Both the position numbers and the translations under genes were made by a program. This document shows, piece by piece, positions 36,106-45,424 of a DNA stretch of 64,000 bases (position 1 is its first letter; every line of letters starts with the position of its first letter). This stretch comes from Flavobacterium alvei (GTDB taxonomy: Bacteria; Bacteroidota; Bacteroidia; Flavobacteriales; Flavobacteriaceae), in assembly GCF_002920895.1 (NCBI RefSeq), contig NZ_PQVG01000005.1, positions 248,001 through 312,000 of the forward strand, in the 5' to 3' direction. The notes beneath the pieces were generated by a model. That model had not been told where the DNA came from and did not search any database. It saw only the letters and a program-made list of their open reading frames with translations.

Positions 36106-36129
36106 TGACAAATCTATCAACTTTTGTCA
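36106..36129. repeat. Inverted repeat TGACAAA-N10-TTTGTCA
   Basis: Perfect 7-bp arms about 130 bp upstream of the porin start. The layout would suit a dimeric regulator; no regulator is identified. Confidence 0.4.
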
Positions 36130-36627
36130 AACTAAAACAGTATAAAAACTCTTTTTTGACTTATTCTTGAAAGAATTGTCAATAACCAAAAAATGAATAT
36201 TAAAAAATATACAATCCCTATTTAAATCAATTTATTTTATCAGATTACTATTTTTATTTTTAATCATACCCCCTATTTTTTGCATCATTTAAGCAAAAAT
36301 TGACAATAAAATTCAAAAAAAATAGCTTTTATGAATAAATAACAAAGATTACCCCCTAAAAAAAATACCCATGTCTAAATTTTATTAAAAAATCATAAAT
36401 CAGCCAAAATGGAAATTAATTTTTAAAATTAAATCCATTTAAGAGAAAAATCCATCTTTTTTAACCATTGAAAAGCTAAATAAACAAACAAACTGACTAC
36501 CATTTAACAACCGTAAAAAAAACCTTTTTTCACTGTTATTTATTGAATAAAAAAAGCAGCATTTTCTAAATAATTTTCCAACGACAATTAGCAGATGTTA
36601 ATTTTATTTTAAATTTACACTATTAGC

Positions 36628-36657
36628 TTTGATATGATTTCCTAAATTCTATTTTTG
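36628..36657 (+). promoter_or_regulatory. Promoter (-33 TTTG, 18 bp, -7 TATTTTTG)
   Basis: TTTG at 36628-36631 and TATTTTTG at 36650-36657 with 18 bp between, near consensus. The ATG of the small membrane protein gene follows 6 bp later, so the message should be leaderless or nearly so. Confidence 0.75.
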
Positions 36658-36663
36658 CAAACT

Positions 36664-36945
36664 ATGAAATTAATTGCGAGACTATTATTGATCTTATTTG
36701 TAGCCTTTCTAATTACTCCAACTGTAGTTTGTGTAATTAAGAAAGATGCTGATATTTCTACATTTTATAGCTTTTCTGAAGAAGAAAAAGCGCAAAAAGA
36801 AATTAAAGCAATTATCAACCTTGATTTAAATTGTACTACTGTAGATGTATCTCCGTTTAATTGTAAAATAATACTTTCAGAGAATACCTCCAAGCACGAT
36901 ACTATCTCCTCTAAGATATTTATCCCCCCACCCGACAAAGCTTAA
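36664..36945 (+). CDS. Small exported or membrane protein leading the SulP-carbonic anhydrase unit
   Basis: 93 residues from ATG 36664. A TTG nine bases earlier lies inside the -7 element and is not the start. One hydrophobic N-terminal segment (LIARLLLILFVAFLITPTVVCVI) is a signal or anchor. The rest is short, acidic to neutral, with two cysteines (NLDLNCTT and SPFNCKI) that could form a disulphide. It ends in a proline-rich IPPPDKA. I do not recognise it. It is 89 bp upstream of the SulP gene and shares its strand, which suggests a link to anion uptake, but that is only position. Confidence 0.7.
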   Translation: MKLIARLLLILFVAFLITPTVVCVIKKDADISTFYSFSEEEKAQKEIKAIINLDLNCTTVDVSPFNCKIILSENTSKHDTISSKIFIPPPDKA

Positions 36946-36953
36946 TTTTTCGT

Positions 36954-36975
36954 TGATTTTAATGAATTAAAATCA
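36954..36975. repeat. 22-bp inverted repeat before the SulP gene
   Basis: Arms TGATTTTAAT and ATTAAAATCA are perfect complements around a 2-nt centre. No T run follows, so it is more like an operator than a terminator. It lies 60 bp before the SulP start. Confidence 0.4.
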
Positions 36976-37034
36976 GTTGCTATACTCATTATTGAGATGG
37001 CAAATCTTTCACGTTTAATTTTAAGTAAGGTATT

Positions 37035-38630
37035 ATGTCAAAAAAAATAAATCTTTTTGCAAACCTTAAATCTGATTTTGCCTCAGGTTTAGTGGTTTTT
37101 TTAGTAGCACTCCCATTATGTCTGGGAATAGCAATGGCCTCGGGAGCGCCTTTATTTTCAGGTATTATTTCTGGTGTTATTGGAGGAATAGTTGTGGGCT
37201 ATTTGAGCACCTCTCACATTAGCGTTTCTGGTCCAGCGGCTGGTTTAACAGCAATTGTATTGACCGCAATTACTGATTTAGGAGCCTTCGATATATTTTT
37301 GACAGCCGTATTTATAGCCGGTTTAATTCAATTAGCACTCGGTTTTTTAAAAGCTGGTAGCCTATCAAATTATATTCCAACAAATGTTATTGAAGGAATG
37401 TTGGCAGGTATTGGAATCATAATTATTCTAAAGCAACTACCCCATGCTTTTGGTTACGACAGTGATTTTGAAGGAGATTTAGCCTTTTCTCAAACAGACG
37501 GTAGCAACACTTTGACCTCTCTATTAGGCATTGTCGATTATGTCCAATTAGGATCTATTGTCATAACTGCCATTTCCCTAATCATTTTAATAGCTTGGGA
37601 CAAAGTTCCTTTTCTTCAAAAATTAAAATTAATTCCCGCAGCACTTATAGCTGTCACAATAGGAGTTGTACTGAATGAAGTTTTTATAGCAACAGGCAGT
37701 TCGCTAGCCATTGCAAAAGAACATTTAGTTTCGTTACCCATCCCAACATCAATAGAAGAGTTCAAACAAATTATTGTAACACCCAATTTTTCTGGAATCA
37801 CAAATCCTAAAGTTTGGGTTGTAGGTTTAACTATTGCAATAGTAGCCTCAATTGAAACTTTATTATGCATCGAAGCAGCTGATAGAATGGACATTCACAA
37901 ACGCTATACCGATACTAATGTAGAATTGAAAGCTCAAGGTATTGGAAACATCGTTAGCTCCCTTTTAGGTGGTCTGCCAATGACATCGGTAGTGGTTCGC
38001 TCTTCGGCAAATGCCAATGCTGGAGCCCAATCTAAAATGTCTTCCATCATTCATGGTTCTCTTTTGCTGTTAAGTGTCTTGACAATTCCTGCACTTTTGA
38101 ACAAAATTCCGTTAGCAACATTGGCTGCTATCTTATTACTAGTAGGATACAAATTGGCAAAACCAGCAACATTCAAACATTTTTGGAAAAACGGAAAATA
38201 CCAATTTGCACCCTTTATCGCTACCTTATTAGCTGTTGTATTTTTAGATTTATTAAAAGGAGTCGCTCTAGGATTACTCATTAGTGTTTTTGCCATTTTG
38301 AGAGGAAACATGAAAAGAGCCTACATTTTCAGAAAAGAAGAATATCACGACGGAGATGTAATTCATATCGATTTAGCCCAAGAAGTTTCGTTCTTAAACA
38401 AAGCTGCAATCAAAACAACTCTAAGTAAAATTCCCGAAAACTCTAAGGTAGTAATTAATGCTCAAGATACTGTTTATATAGCTCACGATGTATTGGATTT
38501 AATTAAAGAATTCAAAAAAATTAGAGCAAAAGAAGAAAATATTAAAGTAAAATTAACTGGATTTAAAAAAGAATATGAATTAGAGAATACAGGCGAAGAG
38601 GAAAAGCACGTATTTGTAACGCAATCTTAA
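37035..38630 (+). CDS. SulP-family anion transporter, probable bicarbonate importer
   Basis: 531 residues, SLC26/SulP fold. The N-terminal signature FASGLVVFLVALPLCLGIAMASGAPLFSGIISGVIGG is followed by ISVSGPAAGLTAIV, and the later helices include GGLPMTSVVVRSSANANAGA. The C-terminal STAS-like domain is short (about 430-510). SulP proteins import sulphate, bicarbonate or other anions with sodium or proton coupling. The gene 23 bp downstream encodes a beta carbonic anhydrase, which points to bicarbonate, as in BicA-type systems. That substrate is inference from context. Inner membrane. Confidence 0.9.
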   Translation: MSKKINLFANLKSDFASGLVVFLVALPLCLGIAMASGAPLFSGIISGVIGGIVVGYLSTSHISVSGPAAGLTAIVLTAITDLGAFDIFLTAVFIAGLIQLALGFLKAGSLSNYIPTNVIEGMLAGIGIIIILKQLPHAFGYDSDFEGDLAFSQTDGSNTLTSLLGIVDYVQLGSIVITAISLIILIAWDKVPFLQKLKLIPAALIAVTIGVVLNEVFIATGSSLAIAKEHLVSLPIPTSIEEFKQIIVTPNFSGITNPKVWVVGLTIAIVASIETLLCIEAADRMDIHKRYTDTNVELKAQGIGNIVSSLLGGLPMTSVVVRSSANANAGAQSKMSSIIHGSLLLLSVLTIPALLNKIPLATLAAILLLVGYKLAKPATFKHFWKNGKYQFAPFIATLLAVVFLDLLKGVALGLLISVFAILRGNMKRAYIFRKEEYHDGDVIHIDLAQEVSFLNKAAIKTTLSKIPENSKVVINAQDTVYIAHDVLDLIKEFKKIRAKEENIKVKLTGFKKEYELENTGEEEKHVFVTQS

Positions 38631-38653
38631 AACATTAATTTAACTCTCGACAA

Positions 38654-39337
38654 ATGAAAACACATACAAAAGAATCACAAGACCAAATAACACCAAGAAG
38701 AGCTTTAGAAATTTTACAAGAAGGTAATGATAGATTTATCAAGAACTTAAAAGCTCATAGAGATTTATTAGAACAAGCCAATGAAACCCGTGATGGTCAA
38801 TGGCCATTTGCTACCATACTAAGTTGCATTGATAGTCGAACCTCAGCAGAATTAATTTTTGACCAAGGATTAGGCGACATTTTCTCAGTAAGAATAGCTG
38901 GAAATGTTATCAATACTGATATTTTAGGAAGTATGGAATTTGCCTGCAAACTAGCTGGTTCTAAACTAATTGTAGTGTTAGGCCACAGCAAATGCGGAGC
39001 CGTAAAAGGCGCTTGCGACCACGTAGAAATGGGGAATCTCACTGAATTATTATCAAAAATTCAACCTGCAGTTTATGAAGAAAAGATAACTACATCTGAC
39101 CGAAATTCAAATAATAGTCTTTTTGTTCAAAATGTAGCTACAATCAATGTAAAACGTTCTGTAAAAAGTATTATTGAACGCAGTTTTATTTTAGAACAAA
39201 TGGTTGAAAATGGAGAAATTGGTGTTGTAGGTGCTTGGCACGATATCGAAACTGGAAAAGTATCTTTTTATGACGACGTGATGTACATCAAAGATGATAA
39301 AAATCCGAAATTTACCGTAGCTGATTTGAGGCATTAA
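38654..39337 (+). CDS. Beta-class carbonic anhydrase
   Basis: Interconverts CO2 and bicarbonate. 227 residues. Zinc is held by C58, H111 and C114, and the catalytic dyad is D60 and R62 (SCIDSRTSAE and GHSKCGAVKGA). FDQGLGDIFSVRIAGN is also characteristic. There is no signal peptide, so it acts in the cytosol. It lies 23 bp after the SulP gene and will handle imported bicarbonate, feeding carboxylases and pH control. The unit ends at a bidirectional terminator. Confidence 0.95.
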   Translation: MKTHTKESQDQITPRRALEILQEGNDRFIKNLKAHRDLLEQANETRDGQWPFATILSCIDSRTSAELIFDQGLGDIFSVRIAGNVINTDILGSMEFACKLAGSKLIVVLGHSKCGAVKGACDHVEMGNLTELLSKIQPAVYEEKITTSDRNSNNSLFVQNVATINVKRSVKSIIERSFILEQMVENGEIGVVGAWHDIETGKVSFYDDVMYIKDDKNPKFTVADLRH

Positions 39338-39352
39338 CAACTCTTACTGATT

Positions 39353-39372
39353 CTAATATTGAACAATATTAG
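39353..39372. repeat. Inverted repeat CTAATATT-GAAC-AATATTAG
   Basis: 8-bp perfect arms, 15 bp after the carbonic anhydrase stop and just before the terminator. It probably only adds structure to the 3' end. Confidence 0.4.
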
Positions 39373-39394
39373 ATCCTAAAATTTGCATATCAAA

Positions 39395-39424
39395 AAAATG
39401 GTTGTCTCAAAAGGCAACCATTTT
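39395..39424 (+). terminator. Bidirectional terminator between carbonic anhydrase and hybrid kinase genes
   Basis: 10-bp perfect stem AAAATGGTTG / CAACCATTTT with a 10-nt loop, flanked by A and T runs. The genes converge here. Confidence 0.8.
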
Positions 39425-39478
39425 ATATTTACACTGTTTTTATATTTTCAATCAGCATTAAAACAAAACTCACAACTA

Positions 39479-41587
39479 TCAACTATTGTGAAAAACAGAA
39501 TCGATTAATTCATATATTTTTTCTTTATCCAAAGGCTTTGAAATATAGGCTTTGAATCCATGTTTCATAATTTTATCAAAATCTTCAACCGAAGCATAGG
39601 CGGTTTGTGCAATAACTGGGAGTTTTGGATTAAAAGAATTTATAATTTTAAAAGCCTCAAAACCGTTCAATACTGGCATTTTTATATCCATAAAAACCAA
39701 GTGAATATCAGGATTCTCTCGACACATATCTACAGCTTCATGGCCGTTTGCGGCTCGAATAACTTTATATTTTTTTAATTGCAATATTTTCTTCATCAAC
39801 AAGAAGTTGATGTTGTCATCTTCGGCAACCAGAATAGTTTCATAATTTGATTTATTAACCTTTTTTAGGCTAGTATTTTGATTCAGAATCGGACTTGTTT
39901 CATCATAAACTAATGGTATTGTAAATGTAAAAACAGAGCCTTGTTTGATTTGTGAACTAACACTAATTTTTCCTCCAAGCATTTCAACATAAGCTTTTGA
40001 AATGGCCAAACCTAGACCTAAACCACTTAATTGAGCCGAAAATTCATCTTCAATTCTTCTAAACCTGTCAAATATTACTTTCAAGTTTTCTTCGTCTATT
40101 CCTAATCCTGTATCTTTAACTGCAAATACAATAGTCTTCTCCTTTTCATTTATTTGATAGCTAAAAATAATTTGTCCTTTTTCGGTATATTTTATTGCAT
40201 TTGAAATCAAATTGACAATAACCTCTTTGAGTTTTATGACATCGGTTAAAATATTACCGGGGGGGATAGGAGACTCATTTTTAACAAAATACAATTCCAA
40301 ATCTTTATCCACAGGAATAGTAACTTTTAATGTTTCGTATAATTCGGCTATACAAGCATCCAAATCAACACTACTAATGTTTGGCACAATTTGTTTGGAA
40401 TCAATCTTAGACATCTCGATAAGGTCTTCAATAATTGACACCAAATTAATTCCACAATTTTTTATAATTTTCAAATATTCACTCTTAGAATCTTCACTCA
40501 AATTGGGTTCGTTCAACAAATCGCTGAATCCTACTATAGCATTCATTGGGGTTCGAATTTCATGAGATAAATTGGCCAAAAAAGAAGATTTAAGTTTGTC
40601 ACTTTCTTCAGCTTTTTCTTTTGAGAGCTCTAACTGTTTTCGTTGATTACTGTTTTCTTCAAATAAATTGCCAATATATCCAAACTCGCCTGGCTCTTTT
40701 TGCAAATCTTTAATTGCCATTTCATTACCTGTTTCTAGAACATCTGTTATGGTTTTCAACGGTTTATAAATCCATTTTCTAGAAAAATACAAATAAATAA
40801 AAACGTTAATCAAAGAAACCAAAATCAAAATAATAAGAATTTCTTTTGTGTTCTGATAATGCAAATTAAAAGGTCTTTTAAAAACTATATTTGCAATCGC
40901 TGTATTCTTATAATCTAATAGTTTAACATCCGATTCAAGAACATCCTTCTGAATGTTGGTAGTGTTATTTAGGGCAACTAATCTCACATTCGAACTACTA
41001 ATGTTGTCCAAATTTTTACAAAAATTCTGGTCTAAAAGTCTTACCATAAAAAAATAGCCTGAAGGCTTTGACTTGTTTTTTTTGGGATCATCTGAAGGAT
41101 GTATTGTAGCTCCAAAAACTTCAACCACACCCTCAGGTATTTTTATATAAAAACGAGTCATTTTTGACTTATACAAACGAGTCAAAACCTCTTTAGGAAT
41201 GAAATCAATCGTTTTAATTTTAGCATTAGACGTTTTAGTAATGAACTGATTATCTATTCCATACACCCCAAGATAGTCTGCTTCATAGGATTCAAATTGG
41301 CTTGCTATAAAAACATCGTACCATTTCTTGTCTTTTGTTTTAGTAAACTTTACTAATTCATCCCAAAATGTTATATCAACAAGTGTTGATACAAGAGTTT
41401 TTGAATTGAGCTGAATAATTGAGGAAACTTCGTTAGCATACTGCTCTTGAGTGGATTTATAAACATGATGTTCTTGTTTATTGGTATAAATATAGAGCGC
41501 AACATATAATAAAAAAAACAAAACACTAGTGCTTATAATCAATAAAAGTAGCTTGAAGTAGGTATTGAGGTCTCGAAACTTTTTCAT
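39479..41587 (-). CDS. Hybrid sensor histidine kinase with CHASE4 domain and receiver
   Basis: 702 residues. Two membrane helices (about 11-34 and 248-268) enclose a periplasmic sensor of CHASE4 type (VDITFWDELVKF and DYLGVYGIDNQF). The kinase core follows: H342 in LSHEIRTP, the N box VNLISNAIKYTEKG, and the G boxes VKDTGLGIDEEN and GLGLGLAISKAYVEMLGG. A C-terminal receiver has D634 in FMDIKMP, with EDD near the start and the SKP lysine. The signal is unknown, and no DNA-binding regulator lies beside it. The HPt gene at 61.5 kb could be a phosphorelay partner, but it is distant. Monocistronic. Confidence 0.93.
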   Translation of the reverse strand: MKKFRDLNTYFKLLLLIISTSVLFFLLYVALYIYTNKQEHHVYKSTQEQYANEVSSIIQLNSKTLVSTLVDITFWDELVKFTKTKDKKWYDVFIASQFESYEADYLGVYGIDNQFITKTSNAKIKTIDFIPKEVLTRLYKSKMTRFYIKIPEGVVEVFGATIHPSDDPKKNKSKPSGYFFMVRLLDQNFCKNLDNISSSNVRLVALNNTTNIQKDVLESDVKLLDYKNTAIANIVFKRPFNLHYQNTKEILIILILVSLINVFIYLYFSRKWIYKPLKTITDVLETGNEMAIKDLQKEPGEFGYIGNLFEENSNQRKQLELSKEKAEESDKLKSSFLANLSHEIRTPMNAIVGFSDLLNEPNLSEDSKSEYLKIIKNCGINLVSIIEDLIEMSKIDSKQIVPNISSVDLDACIAELYETLKVTIPVDKDLELYFVKNESPIPPGNILTDVIKLKEVIVNLISNAIKYTEKGQIIFSYQINEKEKTIVFAVKDTGLGIDEENLKVIFDRFRRIEDEFSAQLSGLGLGLAISKAYVEMLGGKISVSSQIKQGSVFTFTIPLVYDETSPILNQNTSLKKVNKSNYETILVAEDDNINFLLMKKILQLKKYKVIRAANGHEAVDMCRENPDIHLVFMDIKMPVLNGFEAFKIINSFNPKLPVIAQTAYASVEDFDKIMKHGFKAYISKPLDKEKIYELIDSVFHNS

Positions 41588-41753
41588 AGAATTGAATAAA
41601 ATTCACAAAAAATAAAATTATTTATAAAGATAACTTAATTTAGTAATTTGAGTGCCAAAATAATAAAAAAAACACCCTATTAAATTAGAATTCAACACAT
41701 AAACCCCTCCTATTTGACTGAATATTTTTACCTTTACCAACTAATCTAGTGAA

Positions 41754-42422
41754 ATGAAGATTGGACTAACCTTTTCTGAATCTAATTATGCTAATTATCC
41801 GAAATGGATAAAAGAAACCGATGCTACTATTGAAATTATTGAACTTTCGTATGAAGTAAATAATTGGCAAGATGTTGCTCTTTGTGATGCCATTATTTTT
41901 ACAGGCGGAATTGACATGGATCCCATTGAGAAAATAGCATATGCCAATGCTCCAAAAGAATTTAATTTAGCCCGTGATCGTTTTGAAATGGCTGTTTTGG
42001 CAAAAGCTTTAGACAAAAAAAAGCCTATTCTTGGCATTTGTCGAGGTTTGCAATTAATCAACGTTTATTGGGGTGGCAGTTTGCATTTAGATAACGGCGA
42101 TGCCAAAAATAAAATTCATAGAAGAGAATCTGAGGATAAAATTCATCGTATTCAAGTAGAAAAAGACTCCTTATTTTATTCGATTGTACAACAAGAATTT
42201 GGTAATGTCAATAGTGCGCATCACCAATCTATCGATGTATTAGGTTCCGGTTTAAAAGCTGTTGCTCATTCTAAAGATAGAGTTATCGAAGTTATTGAAT
42301 CAACAAATCCAGACGAACAATTTCTATTGGCTGTGCAATGGCATCCCGAAAGAATGGCCGATTTAGAAAGTCCTTTTAGCAAAAATATACTAAGAGCTTT
42401 GCTAGAAAAAATAGGTTACTAA
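41754..42422 (+). CDS. Class-I glutamine amidotransferase-like hydrolase (peptidase C26)
   Basis: 222 residues of the gamma-glutamyl-gamma-aminobutyrate hydrolase (PuuD) family. The nucleophile is C96 in GICRGLQLINVYWGGSLH. The His and Glu come from AVQWHPERM near the C-terminus. The oxyanion-side strand is IIFTGGIDMDP. Such enzymes cut gamma-glutamyl amides, for example in polyamine breakdown. No other polyamine genes are nearby, so the substrate is open. Cytosolic and monocistronic. Confidence 0.9.
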   Translation: MKIGLTFSESNYANYPKWIKETDATIEIIELSYEVNNWQDVALCDAIIFTGGIDMDPIEKIAYANAPKEFNLARDRFEMAVLAKALDKKKPILGICRGLQLINVYWGGSLHLDNGDAKNKIHRRESEDKIHRIQVEKDSLFYSIVQQEFGNVNSAHHQSIDVLGSGLKAVAHSKDRVIEVIESTNPDEQFLLAVQWHPERMADLESPFSKNILRALLEKIGY

Positions 42423-42435
42423 TTTGAATTAAATT

Positions 42436-43107
42436 TTACTCTATTTCAAAAACCTTAAAATTATCAAATTGCTGATGACTTTTTGAAGTCCTAAATCCAA
42501 AAAAACCTTTCTGATAAGGCTTCTCATCTTGAAAATCCCAATATAATTTATTGTCTAAGAAATATTGAATGCGACCTTTATTGACAATTATTTTAACCGA
42601 ATAGGTTTTGTTTCCTTCCAGAAGATGATCCTTGTCGCTATACTCTTTTAAAATAGGTTTATCATCAACTCCATTGTATTTACGGAATCGGGTAAAGGTG
42701 TTGTAATGCCCACCAACACCAGCATAATACAAATTCAAATCATCATAAGACGCAAATTTTCCGTCTCTTTCTATCTCAGGATTCAACGGATCAGTTGCCA
42801 TCCAAAAAGCATTCATATCCGAAACTCGGTCGAAAGCTCCGCCTTCATCTATCAGTTTCACATCATAAGTTATCATTATATTTCCTGATAATTGGGTTTC
42901 AAACCAAATGGTCGCGCCAATAGAAGTTGAAACATCCAACTTTCCATCAATTATTTTTAGACTCGACGTTTCTGGTTTTTCGAATTCAATGTTCCAATTG
43001 GACCAATCTTTATCGAAATTGTCAGAATAAATTAGTTTCGATTTGGATTGCGAAAAAAGGACTGACGAAAAAACTAAAAAAACAAATAACAAATTTTTCT
43101 TTTTCAT
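42436..43107 (-). CDS. Exported DUF6250-type protein (concanavalin-like fold)
   Basis: 223 residues with a Sec signal ending SSVLFSQ. The mature part reads LIYSDNFDKDWSNWNIEFE, then DMNAFWMATDP, then a C-terminal strand set (RIQYFLDNKLYWDFQDE, GFFGFRTSKSHQQFDNFKVFEIE). This layout, with DFD-like start and final DNF strand, matches DUF6250 proteins, predicted jelly-roll domains related to carbohydrate-active enzymes. A polysaccharide-related role outside the cytoplasm is likely but unproven. The stop is 13 bp from the converging amidotransferase gene. Confidence 0.8.
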   Translation of the reverse strand: MKKKNLLFVFLVFSSVLFSQSKSKLIYSDNFDKDWSNWNIEFEKPETSSLKIIDGKLDVSTSIGATIWFETQLSGNIMITYDVKLIDEGGAFDRVSDMNAFWMATDPLNPEIERDGKFASYDDLNLYYAGVGGHYNTFTRFRKYNGVDDKPILKEYSDKDHLLEGNKTYSVKIIVNKGRIQYFLDNKLYWDFQDEKPYQKGFFGFRTSKSHQQFDNFKVFEIE

Positions 43108-43118
43108 ATACCCTATCT

Positions 43119-45311
43119 TTATAATACTAGTAATCCAAATTCTCTCAAAGTATTCACTGGTTTAGAATACCAAAACAATTCGAAATCTTCTAAACTGGTT
43201 TCGAAATCTGATTTTATTTCTTTAAAAGAAAAAGTTTTAGCATTGGAAACGGATATTTTTTCGAGCATTTGAACCAACCATTCTCCTTCAATTTTTCCAG
43301 TTTGAATGGTAAAACTTTCCTTTTTATCGTGAAAAGTAAGCGACATCATTTCCCAAATGTTCCCTTTTTTGGATTTTGTAAAATATTCTACTTGTGGCTT
43401 CCCTCCTAGCCAAACGATTTTGGCAGTTGGTTTTATATTAAAATCTTCGGCTTCTTCTAAAGCATTCGAAATAAAATCGGGATGGATTTTTGTTTTCGGA
43501 ATTTTAAAATCGAACCATTCTTGCAATTCATAGTCAAAGCAAATGCCGTGCATAAAATTGAAGAGCGATTTCTTTAGTCCAAAACTGAATTTTTCGTGAT
43601 CGACACCTGTTTTGTCCAAGTAATTAAGATCGTTGTTGGCGAAAGTTCCAATGGCTTCCGTTTTCTTTACCACACCATATTTCTCAGGATACATCCCAAC
43701 AGGACTATGAGCCGTCATTGCAAATTGATGCCAAAATCCTGATTGCAAAATTCCCAATTCAAATAATTGACGTACCATTTCCAAACTATCCACGGTTTCC
43801 TGAACGGTCTGTGTGGGATAACCATACATCAAATAAGCGTGTACCATAATTCCGGCTTCGGTAAAATTTCGGGTAACTTTTGCCACTTGTTCTACCGTCA
43901 CACCTTTGTCAATCAATTTTAATAATCGGTCTGAAGCTACTTCGAGTCCTCCAGAAACAGCGATACATCCTGAAGCTTTCAATAGCAAACATAAATCTCT
44001 GGTAAAACTTTTTTCGAAACGAATGTTTGTCCACCAAGTTACCGACAATTTCCTGCGAAGAATTTCAAGTGCCAAAGCCCGCATCAAGGCAGGTGGTGCT
44101 GCTTCATCTACAAAATGAAAACCATTTTGCCCCGTTTGCGCAATCATTTCCTCCATTCGATTGCACAATAAATTGGCGGCGATGGGTTCGTACACTTTGA
44201 TATAATCCAATGAAATATCACAAAACGTACATTTTCCCCAATAGCATCCGTGCGCCATCGTGAGTTTGTTCCATCGTCCGTCGCTCCACATTCGGTGCAT
44301 TGGGTTCACGATTTCAATAACCGAAATGTATTTATCTAACAACAAATCAGAGTAATCGGGCGTTCCGACTTCCGATTGTTTGTAATCGCTTCGGGTGGAA
44401 TTGTTTTTATAAACTACTTTTCCATTTTCGAGAAGGAAAGTTCTCTTGAATTGTCCTTCAAAAGATTCGGGTTTACCAACTGCTTCCATTAATAATTCTA
44501 CCGGTAATTCACCATCGTCCAAAGTGATGTAATCGAAAAACTCAAAAACTCGGGCATCAGAAAGCGAACGAAGTTCCGTATTTGGAAAACCACCTCCCAT
44601 CGAAATTTTGATGTTCGGATAATGCTTTTTCACCCATTGTGCGGAACGAAAAGCGGAATATAAATTCCCAGGAAAAGGAACAGAAATCAAGAATAATTCG
44701 GGTTGAATGCCTTCGATTCGTTCTTTCAAAAGCGAAAATAAAACTTCGTCTATATAAGTAGGTTCTTCCTGTAAAGCAGCATATAATTCGTCGAAAGAAT
44801 TGGCAGATCGTCCCAAACGTTCCGCATAACGACTGAAACCAAAATTGGCATCGACACATTCCACGATGAAATCGGAAATATCTTCGAGGTATAAAGTCGC
44901 CAAATGTTTGGCTTTGTCCTGCGTTCCCATCGTTCCAAAAGCCCAATCCAATTCTTCTAATTGTGCAAAACGCGAAGCTTCTGGCAAATAATCTTCCTGA
45001 CAAATTTGCAATGCCAAAGTTGGATTTTTTCCTTGCAAAAAAGCAATGACTGAATCGATGGTTTTGATGTATTCGTCTTGGAGAGCTATAATCCGTTTAC
45101 AGTTGTCGGTTGTGGGTTGCTTGTTGTACGATTGAAACAAATCTTTCAATCCTTCTTTTGAAAACAATTTCAAAATCACTTCAATCCCCAAATCTGCCTG
45201 CGTTGCCGAAATGTTTTTGGTATTCAAAAACCCTTTTATATAAGCGGTTGCTGGATACGGTGTATTCAGTTGGGTAAAGGGTGGCGTGATAAGAAATACT
45301 TGGGTTTTCAA
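43119..45311 (-). CDS. B12-binding-domain radical-SAM protein
   Basis: About 730 residues. The N-terminal third resembles the cobalamin-binding Rossmann domain (KVFLITPPF start and ISMGGGFPNTELRSL), followed by a radical-SAM domain with the cluster CYWGKCTFC. These enzymes methylate or rearrange unreactive carbons; the product here is unknown. No ATG occurs near the start. A TTG at 45329 lies inside the -7 element TACTTTTG, so I place the start at the TTG of 45311 (reading MKTQVFLITPPF). It is divergent from the R-M gene. Confidence 0.88.
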   Translation of the reverse strand: MKTQVFLITPPFTQLNTPYPATAYIKGFLNTKNISATQADLGIEVILKLFSKEGLKDLFQSYNKQPTTDNCKRIIALQDEYIKTIDSVIAFLQGKNPTLALQICQEDYLPEASRFAQLEELDWAFGTMGTQDKAKHLATLYLEDISDFIVECVDANFGFSRYAERLGRSANSFDELYAALQEEPTYIDEVLFSLLKERIEGIQPELFLISVPFPGNLYSAFRSAQWVKKHYPNIKISMGGGFPNTELRSLSDARVFEFFDYITLDDGELPVELLMEAVGKPESFEGQFKRTFLLENGKVVYKNNSTRSDYKQSEVGTPDYSDLLLDKYISVIEIVNPMHRMWSDGRWNKLTMAHGCYWGKCTFCDISLDYIKVYEPIAANLLCNRMEEMIAQTGQNGFHFVDEAAPPALMRALALEILRRKLSVTWWTNIRFEKSFTRDLCLLLKASGCIAVSGGLEVASDRLLKLIDKGVTVEQVAKVTRNFTEAGIMVHAYLMYGYPTQTVQETVDSLEMVRQLFELGILQSGFWHQFAMTAHSPVGMYPEKYGVVKKTEAIGTFANNDLNYLDKTGVDHEKFSFGLKKSLFNFMHGICFDYELQEWFDFKIPKTKIHPDFISNALEEAEDFNIKPTAKIVWLGGKPQVEYFTKSKKGNIWEMMSLTFHDKKESFTIQTGKIEGEWLVQMLEKISVSNAKTFSFKEIKSDFETSLEDFELFWYSKPVNTLREFGLLVL

Positions 45312-45326
45312 AAGAATTGTTTTGTG

Positions 45327-45334
45327 CAAAAGTA
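45327..45334 (-). promoter_or_regulatory. Bacteroidota -7 element (TACTTTTG)
   Basis: Exact TAnnTTTG on the minus strand, 15 bp before the TTG chosen as the start of the B12/radical-SAM gene. It shows that the longer frame cannot be the coding start. Confidence 0.6.
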
Positions 45335-45424
45335 AGGTATTTTAGAAAAGAATGAGATTCATTATCGAAGGTTTTCCGTTTTTTGGAATAAAATTACTAC
45401 TTTTAAAATCTCAAAATTTATAGA

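Larger units (their letters stand above)
35976..36663. other. 688-bp AT-rich intergenic region upstream of the porin and of the SulP operon
   Basis: No reading frame of any credible length. It holds an inverted repeat TGACAAA-N10-TTTGTCA (36106-36129) and two direct copies of TACCCCCTA at 36267-36275 and 36350-36358. Its right end carries the promoter at 36628-36657. The two motifs stand out in a region with almost no other G or C runs, so it may be a regulatory region for the porin gene. Confidence 0.5.
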
